Origin: Streptomyces sp. NBC_01465
GTDB lineage: Bacteria > Actinomycetota > Actinomycetes > Streptomycetales > Streptomycetaceae
Assembly: GCF_036227325.1 (NCBI RefSeq)
Contig: NZ_CP109467.1
Location: forward strand, 8,556,001 to 8,620,000
Reading direction: 5' to 3'
Length of the DNA: 64,000 nt
The notes under the pieces were generated by a model that saw only the letters and a program-made list of their open reading frames with translations, made no database searches and was not told the origin of the DNA. This document shows positions 25,606 to 33,787 of the stretch, in pieces. Each line of letters begins with the position of its first letter. Position 1 is the stretch's first letter. Both the position numbers and the translations under genes were made by a program.

Positions 25606-27444
25606 TCAGCCGGCCCGGCCGTCCGCGACCGCTTCGCCCGCGAGCAGCGCTGCGAGGTCTTCGGCGTAGTACCGGACGGTCGACTCTTCGTAGATCATCT
25701 CCAGCGGTATGCGGTGGCCGAGCCGGTGGCCGAGGCGTTGACTTGCCGTGACGGCGGTCAGTGAGTCTCCGCCCACGTCGAAGAAGTCGTCCTCGCGCCC
25801 GAGCGGCGGGGCCGCGAGCACTTCCTGCCAGACCTCGGCGATCGCCTCTTCCCACTGGCCCTGCGGAGGGTCGCCGACCGTCTCGGGCGCGTCGGGCAGG
25901 CACGCGGCCGCGGCGATCAGGTCCCGTGTCAGCTGCGCGAGAGCGGCGCGGTCCAGCTTCCCGTTGGATGTCAGGGGGAGTACGTCGAGAGAGGTCAGGG
26001 TGGCAGGCACCATGTAGCCGGGCAGGATCTTGCGCAGTGCCGCTCGCAGGGCGTCCACGGCCGGACGGACGTCGTCCGCCGGGACGAAGAAGCCGGCCAG
26101 CTCGGTGCGTTCCCCCTCGGTGACCGCGATGACCGCAGCCTGCGCGACGCCGGGCAGTTGGAGCAGTGCGTTCCGCACTTCGTCCGGCTCGACCCGGTTG
26201 CCCCGGACCTTGACCTGGGTGTCGCTTCGCCCCATGAACTCCATGCCGCCGTCGTGGTGTTCGCGCACCAGGTCGCCGGACCGGTACAGCCGGTGGCCGT
26301 TGCCCTTCTGCGGGTGAGGGACGAAGCGCTCGGCGGTCAGCGCGGGCCGGTTGAGATAGGCGCGTGCCAACCCGGCGCCGCCTATGTACAGCTCCCCGGT
26401 CTCGCCCGGCGGCACCTCCCGGCCCATGCCGTCGAGGACGAGGAGTTCCGTGTCGTCGACCGCCGAGCCGATGAGCACCAGGTCCGGCGCAGGGTCGCGC
26501 GGGCATTCCCAGGATGTCGTGTAGACGGCGCATTCGCTGGGCCCGTACATGTTGTGCAGCGCGGCCGGGGTCCTGGCATGGAAGCGGCGCACGAGGTCGG
26601 GTGAGAGCGCTTCACCGCCGGCCAGCAGGAGCCGGAGTCCGGGGTACTGCTCGTGAGGGGGACGGCAGTTGAGGAAGAGATCCAGCAGCGAGGGTACGAA
26701 GTGCAGGGTGGTGATTCCCCGGTGGAGAACGGCGTCCGCCAGATAGTCCGGGTCGCGCTGGCCGCCGGGTGCCGCGACAACCAGCTGGGCGCCGGCGGAC
26801 AACGGCCAGTAGAGCTCGGCGACGGAGACGTCGAACCCGCACGCTGTCTTGTACAGAACGCGGTCGGAGGGGGTGAGGCCGTAGGTCCGTTGCAGCCACC
26901 GCAGCCGGCTGACGAGAGCCCGGTGGGGGACCAGTGACGCTTTGGGGCGGCCGGTCGAACCGGAAGTGTAGATCGCGTAGGCCGTGGTGTCCGCGGTGTT
27001 CCGCCCCGGGAGCGGGCCGGCGGGGGCTGGTTCGGAGGTGTCGAGTTCTTCGATCAGCAGCACCGGGCAGGGCGGGTCTCCGATGCGGGAACGGTGGGCG
27101 CCGGAGGTGATCACGACCGCCGGTCGGCTGTCCTCGACCATGAAGAGAACCCGCTCGTCCGGGTCGTCGGGGTCGATTGCCAGCTGAGTTCCTCCGGCGA
27201 AGACGACCGCCAGTTGTGCGACGACCAGGTCGGCCGAGCGGTCCAGAAGGATGGCCACGCGCTGCTCGCGGCGGACGCCGTTGCGGGTGAGCGCGGCGGC
27301 GAATCGGTCCACTGCGTCGAGCAGTTCGGCGTACGAAAGGGTGACGTCCTCCGATTCCACGGCGATACGGTCCCCCGCGGCCGACCAGGTCTCACGCAGC
27401 AGGGTGTCCACGGTCTGCGCGGGGGCGTGGGAGATGGTCCTCAT
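25606..27444 (-). CDS. Stand-alone NRPS adenylation-carrier protein (A-PCP)
   Basis: A 612-residue A-PCP didomain. A3 is IYTSGSTGRPKAS (158-170), A4 FDVS (204-207), A5 NMYGPSE (298-304), A8 GRSDTQVKVRGNRVEP (405-420), A10 SNGKLDR (493-499, Lys497). The carrier motif DDFFDVGGDSLTAV has phosphopantetheine Ser561. Specificity positions read by eye are D-V-A-H-L-G-M-V-Y-K; Asp205 indicates an alpha-amino acid, but I do not recognise the code. It would load one amino acid and present it to the first C domain of the large NRPS, to the free-standing C domain, or to tailoring enzymes. It lies 2 nt after the thioesterase stop. Confidence 0.94.
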   Translation of the reverse strand: MRTISHAPAQTVDTLLRETWSAAGDRIAVESEDVTLSYAELLDAVDRFAAALTRNGVRREQRVAILLDRSADLVVAQLAVVFAGGTQLAIDPDDPDERVLFMVEDSRPAVVITSGAHRSRIGDPPCPVLLIEELDTSEPAPAGPLPGRNTADTTAYAIYTSGSTGRPKASLVPHRALVSRLRWLQRTYGLTPSDRVLYKTACGFDVSVAELYWPLSAGAQLVVAAPGGQRDPDYLADAVLHRGITTLHFVPSLLDLFLNCRPPHEQYPGLRLLLAGGEALSPDLVRRFHARTPAALHNMYGPSECAVYTTSWECPRDPAPDLVLIGSAVDDTELLVLDGMGREVPPGETGELYIGGAGLARAYLNRPALTAERFVPHPQKGNGHRLYRSGDLVREHHDGGMEFMGRSDTQVKVRGNRVEPDEVRNALLQLPGVAQAAVIAVTEGERTELAGFFVPADDVRPAVDALRAALRKILPGYMVPATLTSLDVLPLTSNGKLDRAALAQLTRDLIAAAACLPDAPETVGDPPQGQWEEAIAEVWQEVLAAPPLGREDDFFDVGGDSLTAVTASQRLGHRLGHRIPLEMIYEESTVRYYAEDLAALLAGEAVADGRAG

Positions 27445-27446
27445 CG

Positions 27447-28298
27447 TCAGGAGCTCCTTGGGGTGCCGCGGGTCGCGGAGAGACGTTCTTGATGATCACC
27501 GGTGGTTCTGCGGGCACCGGCTCCGGACAGCAGGGGTGCGGTGAACGCACCGATCGCCGCGGCCAGTTGCTGCGGCGAGTCGTCGAGGAGGAAGTGTCCG
27601 CCCGGCACCTCGGTCACCTGGGTGACCGCCGTGGTGTGCTCCTGCCACGGTTGCAGCTGCTCCGCGGACAGCAGGGGATCGTCGGCTCCGTACAGGGCGA
27701 GGACCGGAAGGTGGCAACGCGCCTGCGCGGGCCTGTGGTAGCCGTCCACCAACTTCTGGTCGGCCCTGAGCGCGGACGTCAGCAGGGCGAGCGCCGGCGG
27801 CGAGGAGAGGAGCGCGGACGGGATCCCGCCCAGGGCCACCAGTTCCTCGAGCGCGGTCTCGTCGTCCGGCGGTGCGGCAGCCACCGGCAGGTGCGGAGCA
27901 CTGCGCGAGGTGACGATCAGGCCCGCGGCACGCCCTTCGCGCGCAAGGAGGGTTGCGGTCTCGAATGCGAGGACGGCGCCCGCGCAGGCGCCGAACAAGA
28001 AGATCGGGCATCCGCCGTCGTCCGCTGCCGCGATCGCGTGCCCGACGGTTCCCACCGCATGGTCGAGGTCGACCAGGGGCGGTTCGTGCAGACGTCCCTC
28101 CCGGCCGGGCAGTCGGATGGCGACGATCTCCATCCAGTCCGGCGCGGCCAGGGCCAGGGACCGTAGTTTCAGAGCTCCTGCTCCGGCGTGCGCAAAGGCG
28201 TAGCCCCTGGCGGCAGGTGCCGGTGACGGCTTCCAGACTTTGGTGAGTGCGGCCCGCGACGAGGGCCTGCGTGGTGTCCCGGATGTGCGCTCGCTCAT
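27447..28298 (-). CDS. Type II thioesterase with Cys in place of the nucleophile Ser
   Basis: A 283-residue alpha/beta hydrolase of the NRPS/PKS type II (GrsT/RifR) family: YAFAHAGAGALKLRSLA (about 33-49), IRLPGREGR (61-69) and GGHFLLDD (233-240) are family marks. The nucleophile elbow, usually GHSxG, reads GACAG (103-107), so Cys105 replaces Ser, with Asp206 and His235 completing the triad. Cys-type thioesterases are active in several pathways. It probably removes wrong or stalled groups from carrier proteins, or it may hydrolyse one specific intermediate. The ATG overlaps the aldehyde dehydrogenase stop (ATGA). Confidence 0.9.
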   Translation of the reverse strand: MSERTSGTPRRPSSRAALTKVWKPSPAPAARGYAFAHAGAGALKLRSLALAAPDWMEIVAIRLPGREGRLHEPPLVDLDHAVGTVGHAIAAADDGGCPIFLFGACAGAVLAFETATLLAREGRAAGLIVTSRSAPHLPVAAAPPDDETALEELVALGGIPSALLSSPPALALLTSALRADQKLVDGYHRPAQARCHLPVLALYGADDPLLSAEQLQPWQEHTTAVTQVTEVPGGHFLLDDSPQQLAAAIGAFTAPLLSGAGARRTTGDHQERLSATRGTPRSS

Positions 28299-29692
28299 GT
28301 GCCCGCGCCCCCGAACCAGAAGTCGCGGGGGCGGCTCGAGGAGTGGACCGAGAGCACGCGTTTGCGGTGGCACTGCTGCCACCTCGACTCCATGGATCCG
28401 CTTCCGGAGTCGTTCCAGCCGGTCCAGTGGTCGGCTCCTGGGAGGTTCACGAACGGGTCGTTGACGAACACCATCGCGGCTTCCAGCTCCTCGGCCAGGG
28501 ACCGTGCGCGCCCGGTGTCGGAGGTGAACACGGAGGCCGAGAGCGACTGGCGCGAGGAATTCGCGTGGCGCACGGCGGAGTCGGCGTCCGGGACGGCGAG
28601 TACCGGGATCACGTTGCCGAAGGTCTCCTCCATGACGAGGGGCACGGTGTCGGCGTGGAGTTCGACGAGCGCGGGCGCGAGCCAGTTGCCGTTCGGGTGA
28701 GGCTCGGAAAGCCGCTGGCCCCCGGTCACCAGCCGGCTGCCCGACGCGACCGCGTCCGCGGTCCGCCTCTGGGCCAAGTCGAGGAAGGGGCGGCGAATGT
28801 AGGGGCCGTAGTCCACGCCGGGCGTGAGCGTGCCCAGGACGGCGGCGAGCCGGTCGATCAGGGCCTCTGCCACCCCTGCTTCCGCGTAGACGCGCTTGAC
28901 GGCCGCGCAGTCCTGCCCGGAGTGGTACGCGGCTCCCCAGGCGATGGCCGCTGCGGTGAGGTCGAGGTCGGCGTCGGAGAGCACGACCGCCGCACTGTTT
29001 CCCCCCAGCTCGTAGTGGACTGGCGTCAGCCCGGCGTGGGCGACGACGCTGCGCCCCGTGGTGCGTGATCCGACGAAGAACACCCTGTCCACGTGCGACC
29101 GTACGAGCGCCTGCCCGGTGTCGCCGTCTCCGGGAACGAGCTGGACCAGGTCCTGCGGCAGACCGGCAGCCTCCGTCAGTTCGAGGATGAGGCGGCCGCA
29201 CAGGGTGGCGTACTCCGACGGTTTGAGGACCGCCGCGTTGCCCGCGAGCAGGCAGGGAATGAGGCACATCATCGGCGTGTAGAAGGGGAAGTTCCACGGC
29301 ATGATCATGCCGATGACGCCCACCGGCCTTGCTTCGTACGACACGTCCGTGGCCGGGAAGACATCGGCGGGTACGGCGATGGGGCGCGCGGTCGTCTCCT
29401 CGAGGCAGGCGAGGTAGTGGTCCACGGCGTCGATCACCTCGGCGACCTCGGCTTCGGCATCCGCCGTCACCTTGCCGGTCTCGAGTGTGATCAGTGCGGC
29501 GATCTCTCCGGCACGGTCACTGAGTACGGCCCCGAGATCCTTGATGCCCTGTTTCCTGGCCGTCTTGTCCTTCGCCCATGACGTCTGGGCACGCGCGGCC
29601 CGTGCGACCGCGCGCTCCACGTCGGCGGGGCCGGTGTTCGCGAACTCCTCCAGGATTTCGCCGGTTGCGGGATTCAGTGAACTGATCTGCAT
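28295..29692 (-). CDS. Aldehyde dehydrogenase
   Basis: A 465-residue NAD(P)-dependent aldehyde dehydrogenase of the succinate-semialdehyde/betaine-aldehyde type. The general base is Glu228 in HYELGGNSAAVV and the nucleophile Cys262 in SGQDCAAVKR; PWNFPFY (132-138) and FVGSRTTG (206-213) shape the cofactor site. The C-terminus runs SMESRWQQCHRKRV. It would oxidise an aldehyde to an acid during assembly of an unusual amino acid or of the nucleoside side chain. It belongs to the translationally coupled train: 45 nt after the HAD gene and overlapping the thioesterase start. Confidence 0.93.
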   Translation of the reverse strand: MQISSLNPATGEILEEFANTGPADVERAVARAARAQTSWAKDKTARKQGIKDLGAVLSDRAGEIAALITLETGKVTADAEAEVAEVIDAVDHYLACLEETTARPIAVPADVFPATDVSYEARPVGVIGMIMPWNFPFYTPMMCLIPCLLAGNAAVLKPSEYATLCGRLILELTEAAGLPQDLVQLVPGDGDTGQALVRSHVDRVFFVGSRTTGRSVVAHAGLTPVHYELGGNSAAVVLSDADLDLTAAAIAWGAAYHSGQDCAAVKRVYAEAGVAEALIDRLAAVLGTLTPGVDYGPYIRRPFLDLAQRRTADAVASGSRLVTGGQRLSEPHPNGNWLAPALVELHADTVPLVMEETFGNVIPVLAVPDADSAVRHANSSRQSLSASVFTSDTGRARSLAEELEAAMVFVNDPFVNLPGADHWTGWNDSGSGSMESRWQQCHRKRVLSVHSSSRPRDFWFGGAGT

Positions 29693-29737
29693 GGAAGGTC
29701 ACTTCCTGTCGAGGGACCGATGGGCCGCGACGGTGTG

Positions 29738-30589
29738 TCAGAGCGAGAGAGAGGCCGCCCGGTCGAGGTAGCGCCGCAGCAGCTGGGCCACCCCGTCCTC
29801 GGTGCAGGTCGGGATGAGGAGGTCGGCCACAGAAGTGACCTCTTCGGGGGCATCCTCGGTGGCCGCCCCCACGGCGGCCCACGAGAGCATGCCGATGTCG
29901 TTCCAGCTGTCGCCGACGCAGAGCGTGCGGTCGATGCCGACGCCGACCCGCCGGCGCAGTTGCTCGAGCGTGTCCGCCTTGGAGACGTTCGCCGCCTGGA
30001 GGTCGGCCCACGTACGTTCCCGCAGCCGGTAGACGAGGCGGTCGTACGCGTCCGAGTGGCCCAGAGACGACTCGAACTGTTCACAACTGGCGGTCTGCGA
30101 GGTGAGGAACCACCGTATGCAGCGGGTGACGGCCAGCTCGGACCAACTGGTCTGCTGCTGTGGCCCGTCGAATTCCCCTGCGGGCAGCACATGGGTCGTC
30201 AGATACGTACCGGAGACGTGCTCGGCCACCACGATCAGATCGGAGACCGTGTCCTTCAACGCGGCCACCGAGGCGTCGCAGCCGACGCCGCGCGTCATGA
30301 CCGGCTCTGCCGACCCCCGCTCGCGCAATTCGGCGCCGTTGCTGCACACCACCCAGTGCCAGCTCAGATCCGGATGGGCGTCGAGCACTTTGACGGTGCG
30401 GGCCCATGAGCGTCCGGTGGCCAGTGTCACCACCCAGCCCTGCGCCGAAGCTTCCCGCAAGACCTCTATGACCGGGCGGGAGACATGCCCCTGCCGGTCG
30501 ACGATCGTCCCGTCGAGGTCGAGAGCGATGAAACGCGGGACCCACGAAGCCGATTCCGTACGGTGGTCCGTGCCGACAGCCGGTGTCAT
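29738..30589 (-). CDS. HAD-superfamily phosphatase (Cof-like)
   Basis: A 283-residue HAD hydrolase of the C2-capped Cof/sucrose-phosphatase type. Motif I is FIALDLDGTIVD (about residues 18-29), motif II VTLATGRSW, and motif IV LCVGDSWNDIGML near residue 230; a conserved Lys lies in NVSKADTL. The start at 30589 gives the ATGA overlap with the upstream gene; the open frame continues further upstream but overlaps that gene. It probably dephosphorylates a sugar or amino-acid phosphate intermediate, and could serve the nucleoside branch as a second phosphatase. Confidence 0.88.
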   Translation of the reverse strand: MTPAVGTDHRTESASWVPRFIALDLDGTIVDRQGHVSRPVIEVLREASAQGWVVTLATGRSWARTVKVLDAHPDLSWHWVVCSNGAELRERGSAEPVMTRGVGCDASVAALKDTVSDLIVVAEHVSGTYLTTHVLPAGEFDGPQQQTSWSELAVTRCIRWFLTSQTASCEQFESSLGHSDAYDRLVYRLRERTWADLQAANVSKADTLEQLRRRVGVGIDRTLCVGDSWNDIGMLSWAAVGAATEDAPEEVTSVADLLIPTCTEDGVAQLLRRYLDRAASLSL

Positions 30590-31194
30590 CGCAGGGCCCC
30601 CTGCGGGTTCAGCTCCGCTGCGGCACGGAACCAGTCCGGGGCGAAGGAGTCGAGGAATTCCCGCAGTTGACGCACCGTACTGATCTCGAACATCTGGGCA
30701 ATGTCCACTTCGTGACCGGTCCACACGTCGACCAGCGCCAGGATCTGGATCACGCCCACGGAGTCCAGGCCGAGCAGGAAGTAGTCGTCGTCCGGCCCCA
30801 GCGGTGCCCGGAGATGGCCGATCAGCTGGGTCACCACCCCGGCCAGCAGGGCTTCCGGCGCGGACACGGAGTTCTCGGGGACGTCCGGAACCGGCAGAGC
30901 CGCGGCATCGATCTCACCGCTCGCCGTACGGGGCAACCGCTCCACCGCGAAGCAGGCCGTCGGAATCATGTGCGCGGGGAGCATCTCCCGCAAGAACGCT
31001 GCGAGTTCGGCAGCCCACGAAGACGGCGCGGGCTGCTGCGTCAGGACGACGTACCCTGCCAGTACGGGTGGGCCATCGGCAGACCGACGCGGCAGCACCG
31101 CGGCTTCCGCACACAGGGGCCAGGCCTCCAACGCCCGCTCGATCTCCGCCGGTTCGACGTCGAACCCCCGAACCGTGACAGTCCGCTTCTCCAT
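30586..31194 (-). CDS. Orphan carrier protein fused to the C-terminal lobe of an adenylation domain
   Basis: A 202-residue protein. Residues 1-100 align only with the small C-terminal subdomain of an A domain: VRGFDVEPAEIERAL follows on from the A8 hinge, and the A10-like element reads TASGEIDAAAL, with Glu94 where the catalytic Lys normally is. The large N-terminal ATP- and substrate-binding lobe is absent. Residues 108-185 are a peptidyl carrier domain with PDDDYFLLGLDSVGVIQ and carrier Ser145. The start codon overlaps the preceding stop (TAATG), so this is a natural gene, not a frameshift fragment. It cannot activate a substrate itself. A separate ligase (the A-PCP protein or an ATP-grasp enzyme) must load it, or the A-sub lobe is a docking relic. 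Confidence 0.85.
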   Translation of the reverse strand: MEKRTVTVRGFDVEPAEIERALEAWPLCAEAAVLPRRSADGPPVLAGYVVLTQQPAPSSWAAELAAFLREMLPAHMIPTACFAVERLPRTASGEIDAAALPVPDVPENSVSAPEALLAGVVTQLIGHLRAPLGPDDDYFLLGLDSVGVIQILALVDVWTGHEVDIAQMFEISTVRQLREFLDSFAPDWFRAAAELNPQGALR

Positions 31195-32411
31195 TACTTC
31201 TCCCCAACGGTCGTCGCGGTGCGCGCGATGAAGTCAACCCATTCCTCCGGCGGCGCGTACGGCCGCATGAACCCGGCGGCTCGTACGTCCCGGTACATCC
31301 GTGCCAGTTCGCTTCCCGCGGTGAACGACCTGCCCCCGCAGATCTGCATGGCGCGATCCACGACGACGGCGGCCTGCTGCTCGGTGACCATGGAGGCCAG
31401 GACACACGCCTCGAGCAGCCGGCTGCCTTCCTCGGCGTCGATGGTGCGGGGGGCTCGGGCGCCGAGACCCTCACCGAGTTCGCCCAGGGCCGTGTGGAGC
31501 GTTCCGCGCAGCGTGGCGAGCGCCAGGCGGAGGTCGGCCATCTGACCCTGCATTCCCGCGGAGGGGGTGCTGATCGTCGCGTACCGCCGCACTGCCGTCG
31601 CGGCCGCGGCTTCGGCTATGCCCAGATAGATTCCGGCGAGAGGCGCGGAGGACGCAGCACGGCCCTCGAAACCCGCAGGCTCCCGCTCTCCCCAGGACCC
31701 GCGGATGCGCAGGGCGTCCCGGTCGAGATGGACGTCGTCGAAGACGACGCGACCGCTTCCGGAGCCCCTCAGCCCCAGTCCGTCCCAGTCGTCGATCACG
31801 GTGACTCCGGCCGACTTCACCGGGATCATGGCGCTTGCGAGCATCGGCCCGGTCGGTGTGAGCACCTTCATCCGGGTGTACAGGTGAGTGGCCGCAGGCG
31901 AGAGCGAGACCATCGCCTTACGGCCGCGCACAGCCCATCCCGAGCCGTCATCGGTGGCCTCGGTCTCCGGTTTCCAGGCGGGCACACCGGGTTCGGCCAC
32001 GGTGGAGGCGACGAGCATGCCTTCCCGGCCCAGGGCCTCCAGCCAGCGTGCCTCCGGGAGCGTGGCCGCCTGGTCCGGCCGTGCACATCGAACGGAGCGC
32101 GCGAAGTACCACGACAGCGCCAGATGCATGGACACAGCCGTCGCGAGCGAGGCGTCATGGGCGGCGATGCGGCTCACCAGAAGGGTCACGTCGTAGAGCG
32201 CGTACAGGTCGTGGCCGCCGTGCTCCACGGGGGCACAGGCGCCGAACACGCCCAGTTCCCGCAGGTGGTCGACGCTGGTGGCGGCGAACGTGCCGTGCAG
32301 GTCGTGTTCTCTTGCCCTGGCTGCCAGGAACCCGCCGCCGGCGTCGACCGCCGCACACAGCGCGGCGCCGGCCTGGGTCGTGGGCTCCAGCCGCCTGATG
32401 ATCGAATTCAT
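31194..32411 (-). CDS. Acyl-CoA dehydrogenase-like flavoprotein
   Basis: A 405-residue FAD-dependent dehydrogenase. The N-terminal helical domain includes LRELGVFGACAPVEHGG, the middle beta domain ASTVAEPGVPAWKPET and VRGRKAMVSLSP, and the C-terminal domain QICGGRSFTAGSELARMYRD. Such enzymes in NRPS clusters often desaturate substrates on carrier proteins rather than on CoA. The very next gene is an orphan carrier protein, whose start overlaps this stop by one base, so a carrier-bound substrate is a reasonable inference. The ATG at 32411 has AGGAGG 8 nt upstream. Confidence 0.9.
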   Translation of the reverse strand: MNSIIRRLEPTTQAGAALCAAVDAGGGFLAARAREHDLHGTFAATSVDHLRELGVFGACAPVEHGGHDLYALYDVTLLVSRIAAHDASLATAVSMHLALSWYFARSVRCARPDQAATLPEARWLEALGREGMLVASTVAEPGVPAWKPETEATDDGSGWAVRGRKAMVSLSPAATHLYTRMKVLTPTGPMLASAMIPVKSAGVTVIDDWDGLGLRGSGSGRVVFDDVHLDRDALRIRGSWGEREPAGFEGRAASSAPLAGIYLGIAEAAAATAVRRYATISTPSAGMQGQMADLRLALATLRGTLHTALGELGEGLGARAPRTIDAEEGSRLLEACVLASMVTEQQAAVVVDRAMQICGGRSFTAGSELARMYRDVRAAGFMRPYAPPEEWVDFIARTATTVGEK

Positions 32412-33787
32412 CGCATGTTCCTCCTGAGGAGTGATGAGCGCTCCAGCACCGGACGGGTGTCGTGGCTGTGCAGGTCCAGGCCGAAGGTCCTGCCGAGCCG
32501 TGCGAGAAGGGGACCGGCCGTCGCGTCCGTCCCCGCATCGCCGCCCACGGCCCGCAGGGTCAACACGTCGTCCGCGGCGTCCCATTCGGCCCAGTGGGTC
32601 GTGCCGGCGAAGTGGTACGTGCGGACTCCGCCACGGCGCGACGTGGCAGCCCCTGTGGGCAGCCGCAGGCGTACCGACAGCGAGGGGCAGGTTCCCGTGG
32701 CCTGCCGGACGAGGTGCTCGACGGTGGCCGGGTCGAGGGACTCGAACGCCGGAGCCTGCGACTGGACGGCCCGGTTGAAGAGATAGAGGGGGAAGTCCGG
32801 CCAGGCGGCCCGCAGGCCGAGGCCGGACGCCTGGCGCGGGTTCACCTCGGTGGGGAAACAGCCGTCCGCGGTGCTGATGCCGTCGACGCTGAACATGCCG
32901 CGGTAGCCGTTGCGGCCCGCGAGCACGCTGCCGACCCTCCGGGCCTGCCCACGGATGGAGTCGACGACGTCGCGCGCGGGACGCCAGGCCGTGGACGAGC
33001 CGCAGAAGAGAAACCGCCGGTCCTTGTCCGACCTCAGAGTGACGATCTCCATGGGGTCGAAGACGGCGACACCGGACGCCGTCACCATGCCCAGCACGCT
33101 GTAGGGCACCCCGGGCATGAAGGGCGCCACCCGCACCTTGTGGGTGAGGCCCTGCCAGGTGTGCAGTGTCGGCGCGATCTGTTCGGCATGGTGCAGCCAG
33201 GCCAGGCCGTGGGAGTCTCCACGGTGGCCCGTACTCGAATCCATGGCCAGCACCACTCCGGCACCCGTGTCCACGTCCTGCGCACGGGCGCGGATCCGTT
33301 CCCCGTCCAGGGAGGTCACATGGGAGGGCGCTGTCGCGACACCGGCCTCCTCCCACAGGTGGTGGATGAGGGTCTTGTCCTCCCACACGGCCCACGCCGG
33401 AAGCCTGCGTCCGTGCACGGGACGGCCGCACACCGTGATGGACTCCGTCTGATTGGTCCCGAGGACGAGCGCACGGTTGTCGGGGTCGACATGGTCGAAC
33501 CACTCGCGCAGCTGCGGTGACGGCGACGCCAACGCCCGGGCGTAGGCCACACGATCGAAGTCGGCCCCGCCCAGCACCCGGAAGACGGGCACCGCACCGC
33601 CGGCGCCGGTTCCGTGGGCGGCCACGACTCCGAGTACGCGGGCACCGACCGCCGTCGCCTCCTTGAGCAGCGCATCCGTCGTAGCGCCGAGGCGTTCGAC
33701 GAGGAGGACCAGCGCCCGGCCCGACCACAGCCGGGTGAGATCGGATGCCCAGGCCCGGGCGGCGGCAGGCATGCCGCTCCGCGTCAC
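32408..33787 (-). CDS. ATP-grasp domain protein
   Basis: About 459 residues. The central WEDKTLIHHLWEEAGVATAP opens the ATP-binding part, and GYRGMFSVDGISTADGCFPT followed by EVNPRQASGLGL is the metal-binding end of an ATP-grasp fold (Asp/Glu and Asn-Pro-Arg). The N-terminal 120 residues form a Rossmann-like pre-ATP domain (ALVLLVERLGATTDALL). It starts with GTG, either at 33787, overlapping the preceding stop as GTGA, or two codons earlier at 33793; the overlap is preferred because it is the rule in this operon. It is presumably an amide-forming ligase; partner and substrate are unknown. Confidence 0.82.
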   Translation of the reverse strand: MTRSGMPAAARAWASDLTRLWSGRALVLLVERLGATTDALLKEATAVGARVLGVVAAHGTGAGGAVPVFRVLGGADFDRVAYARALASPSPQLREWFDHVDPDNRALVLGTNQTESITVCGRPVHGRRLPAWAVWEDKTLIHHLWEEAGVATAPSHVTSLDGERIRARAQDVDTGAGVVLAMDSSTGHRGDSHGLAWLHHAEQIAPTLHTWQGLTHKVRVAPFMPGVPYSVLGMVTASGVAVFDPMEIVTLRSDKDRRFLFCGSSTAWRPARDVVDSIRGQARRVGSVLAGRNGYRGMFSVDGISTADGCFPTEVNPRQASGLGLRAAWPDFPLYLFNRAVQSQAPAFESLDPATVEHLVRQATGTCPSLSVRLRLPTGAATSRRGGVRTYHFAGTTHWAEWDAADDVLTLRAVGGDAGTDATAGPLLARLGRTFGLDLHSHDTRPVLERSSLLRRNMR

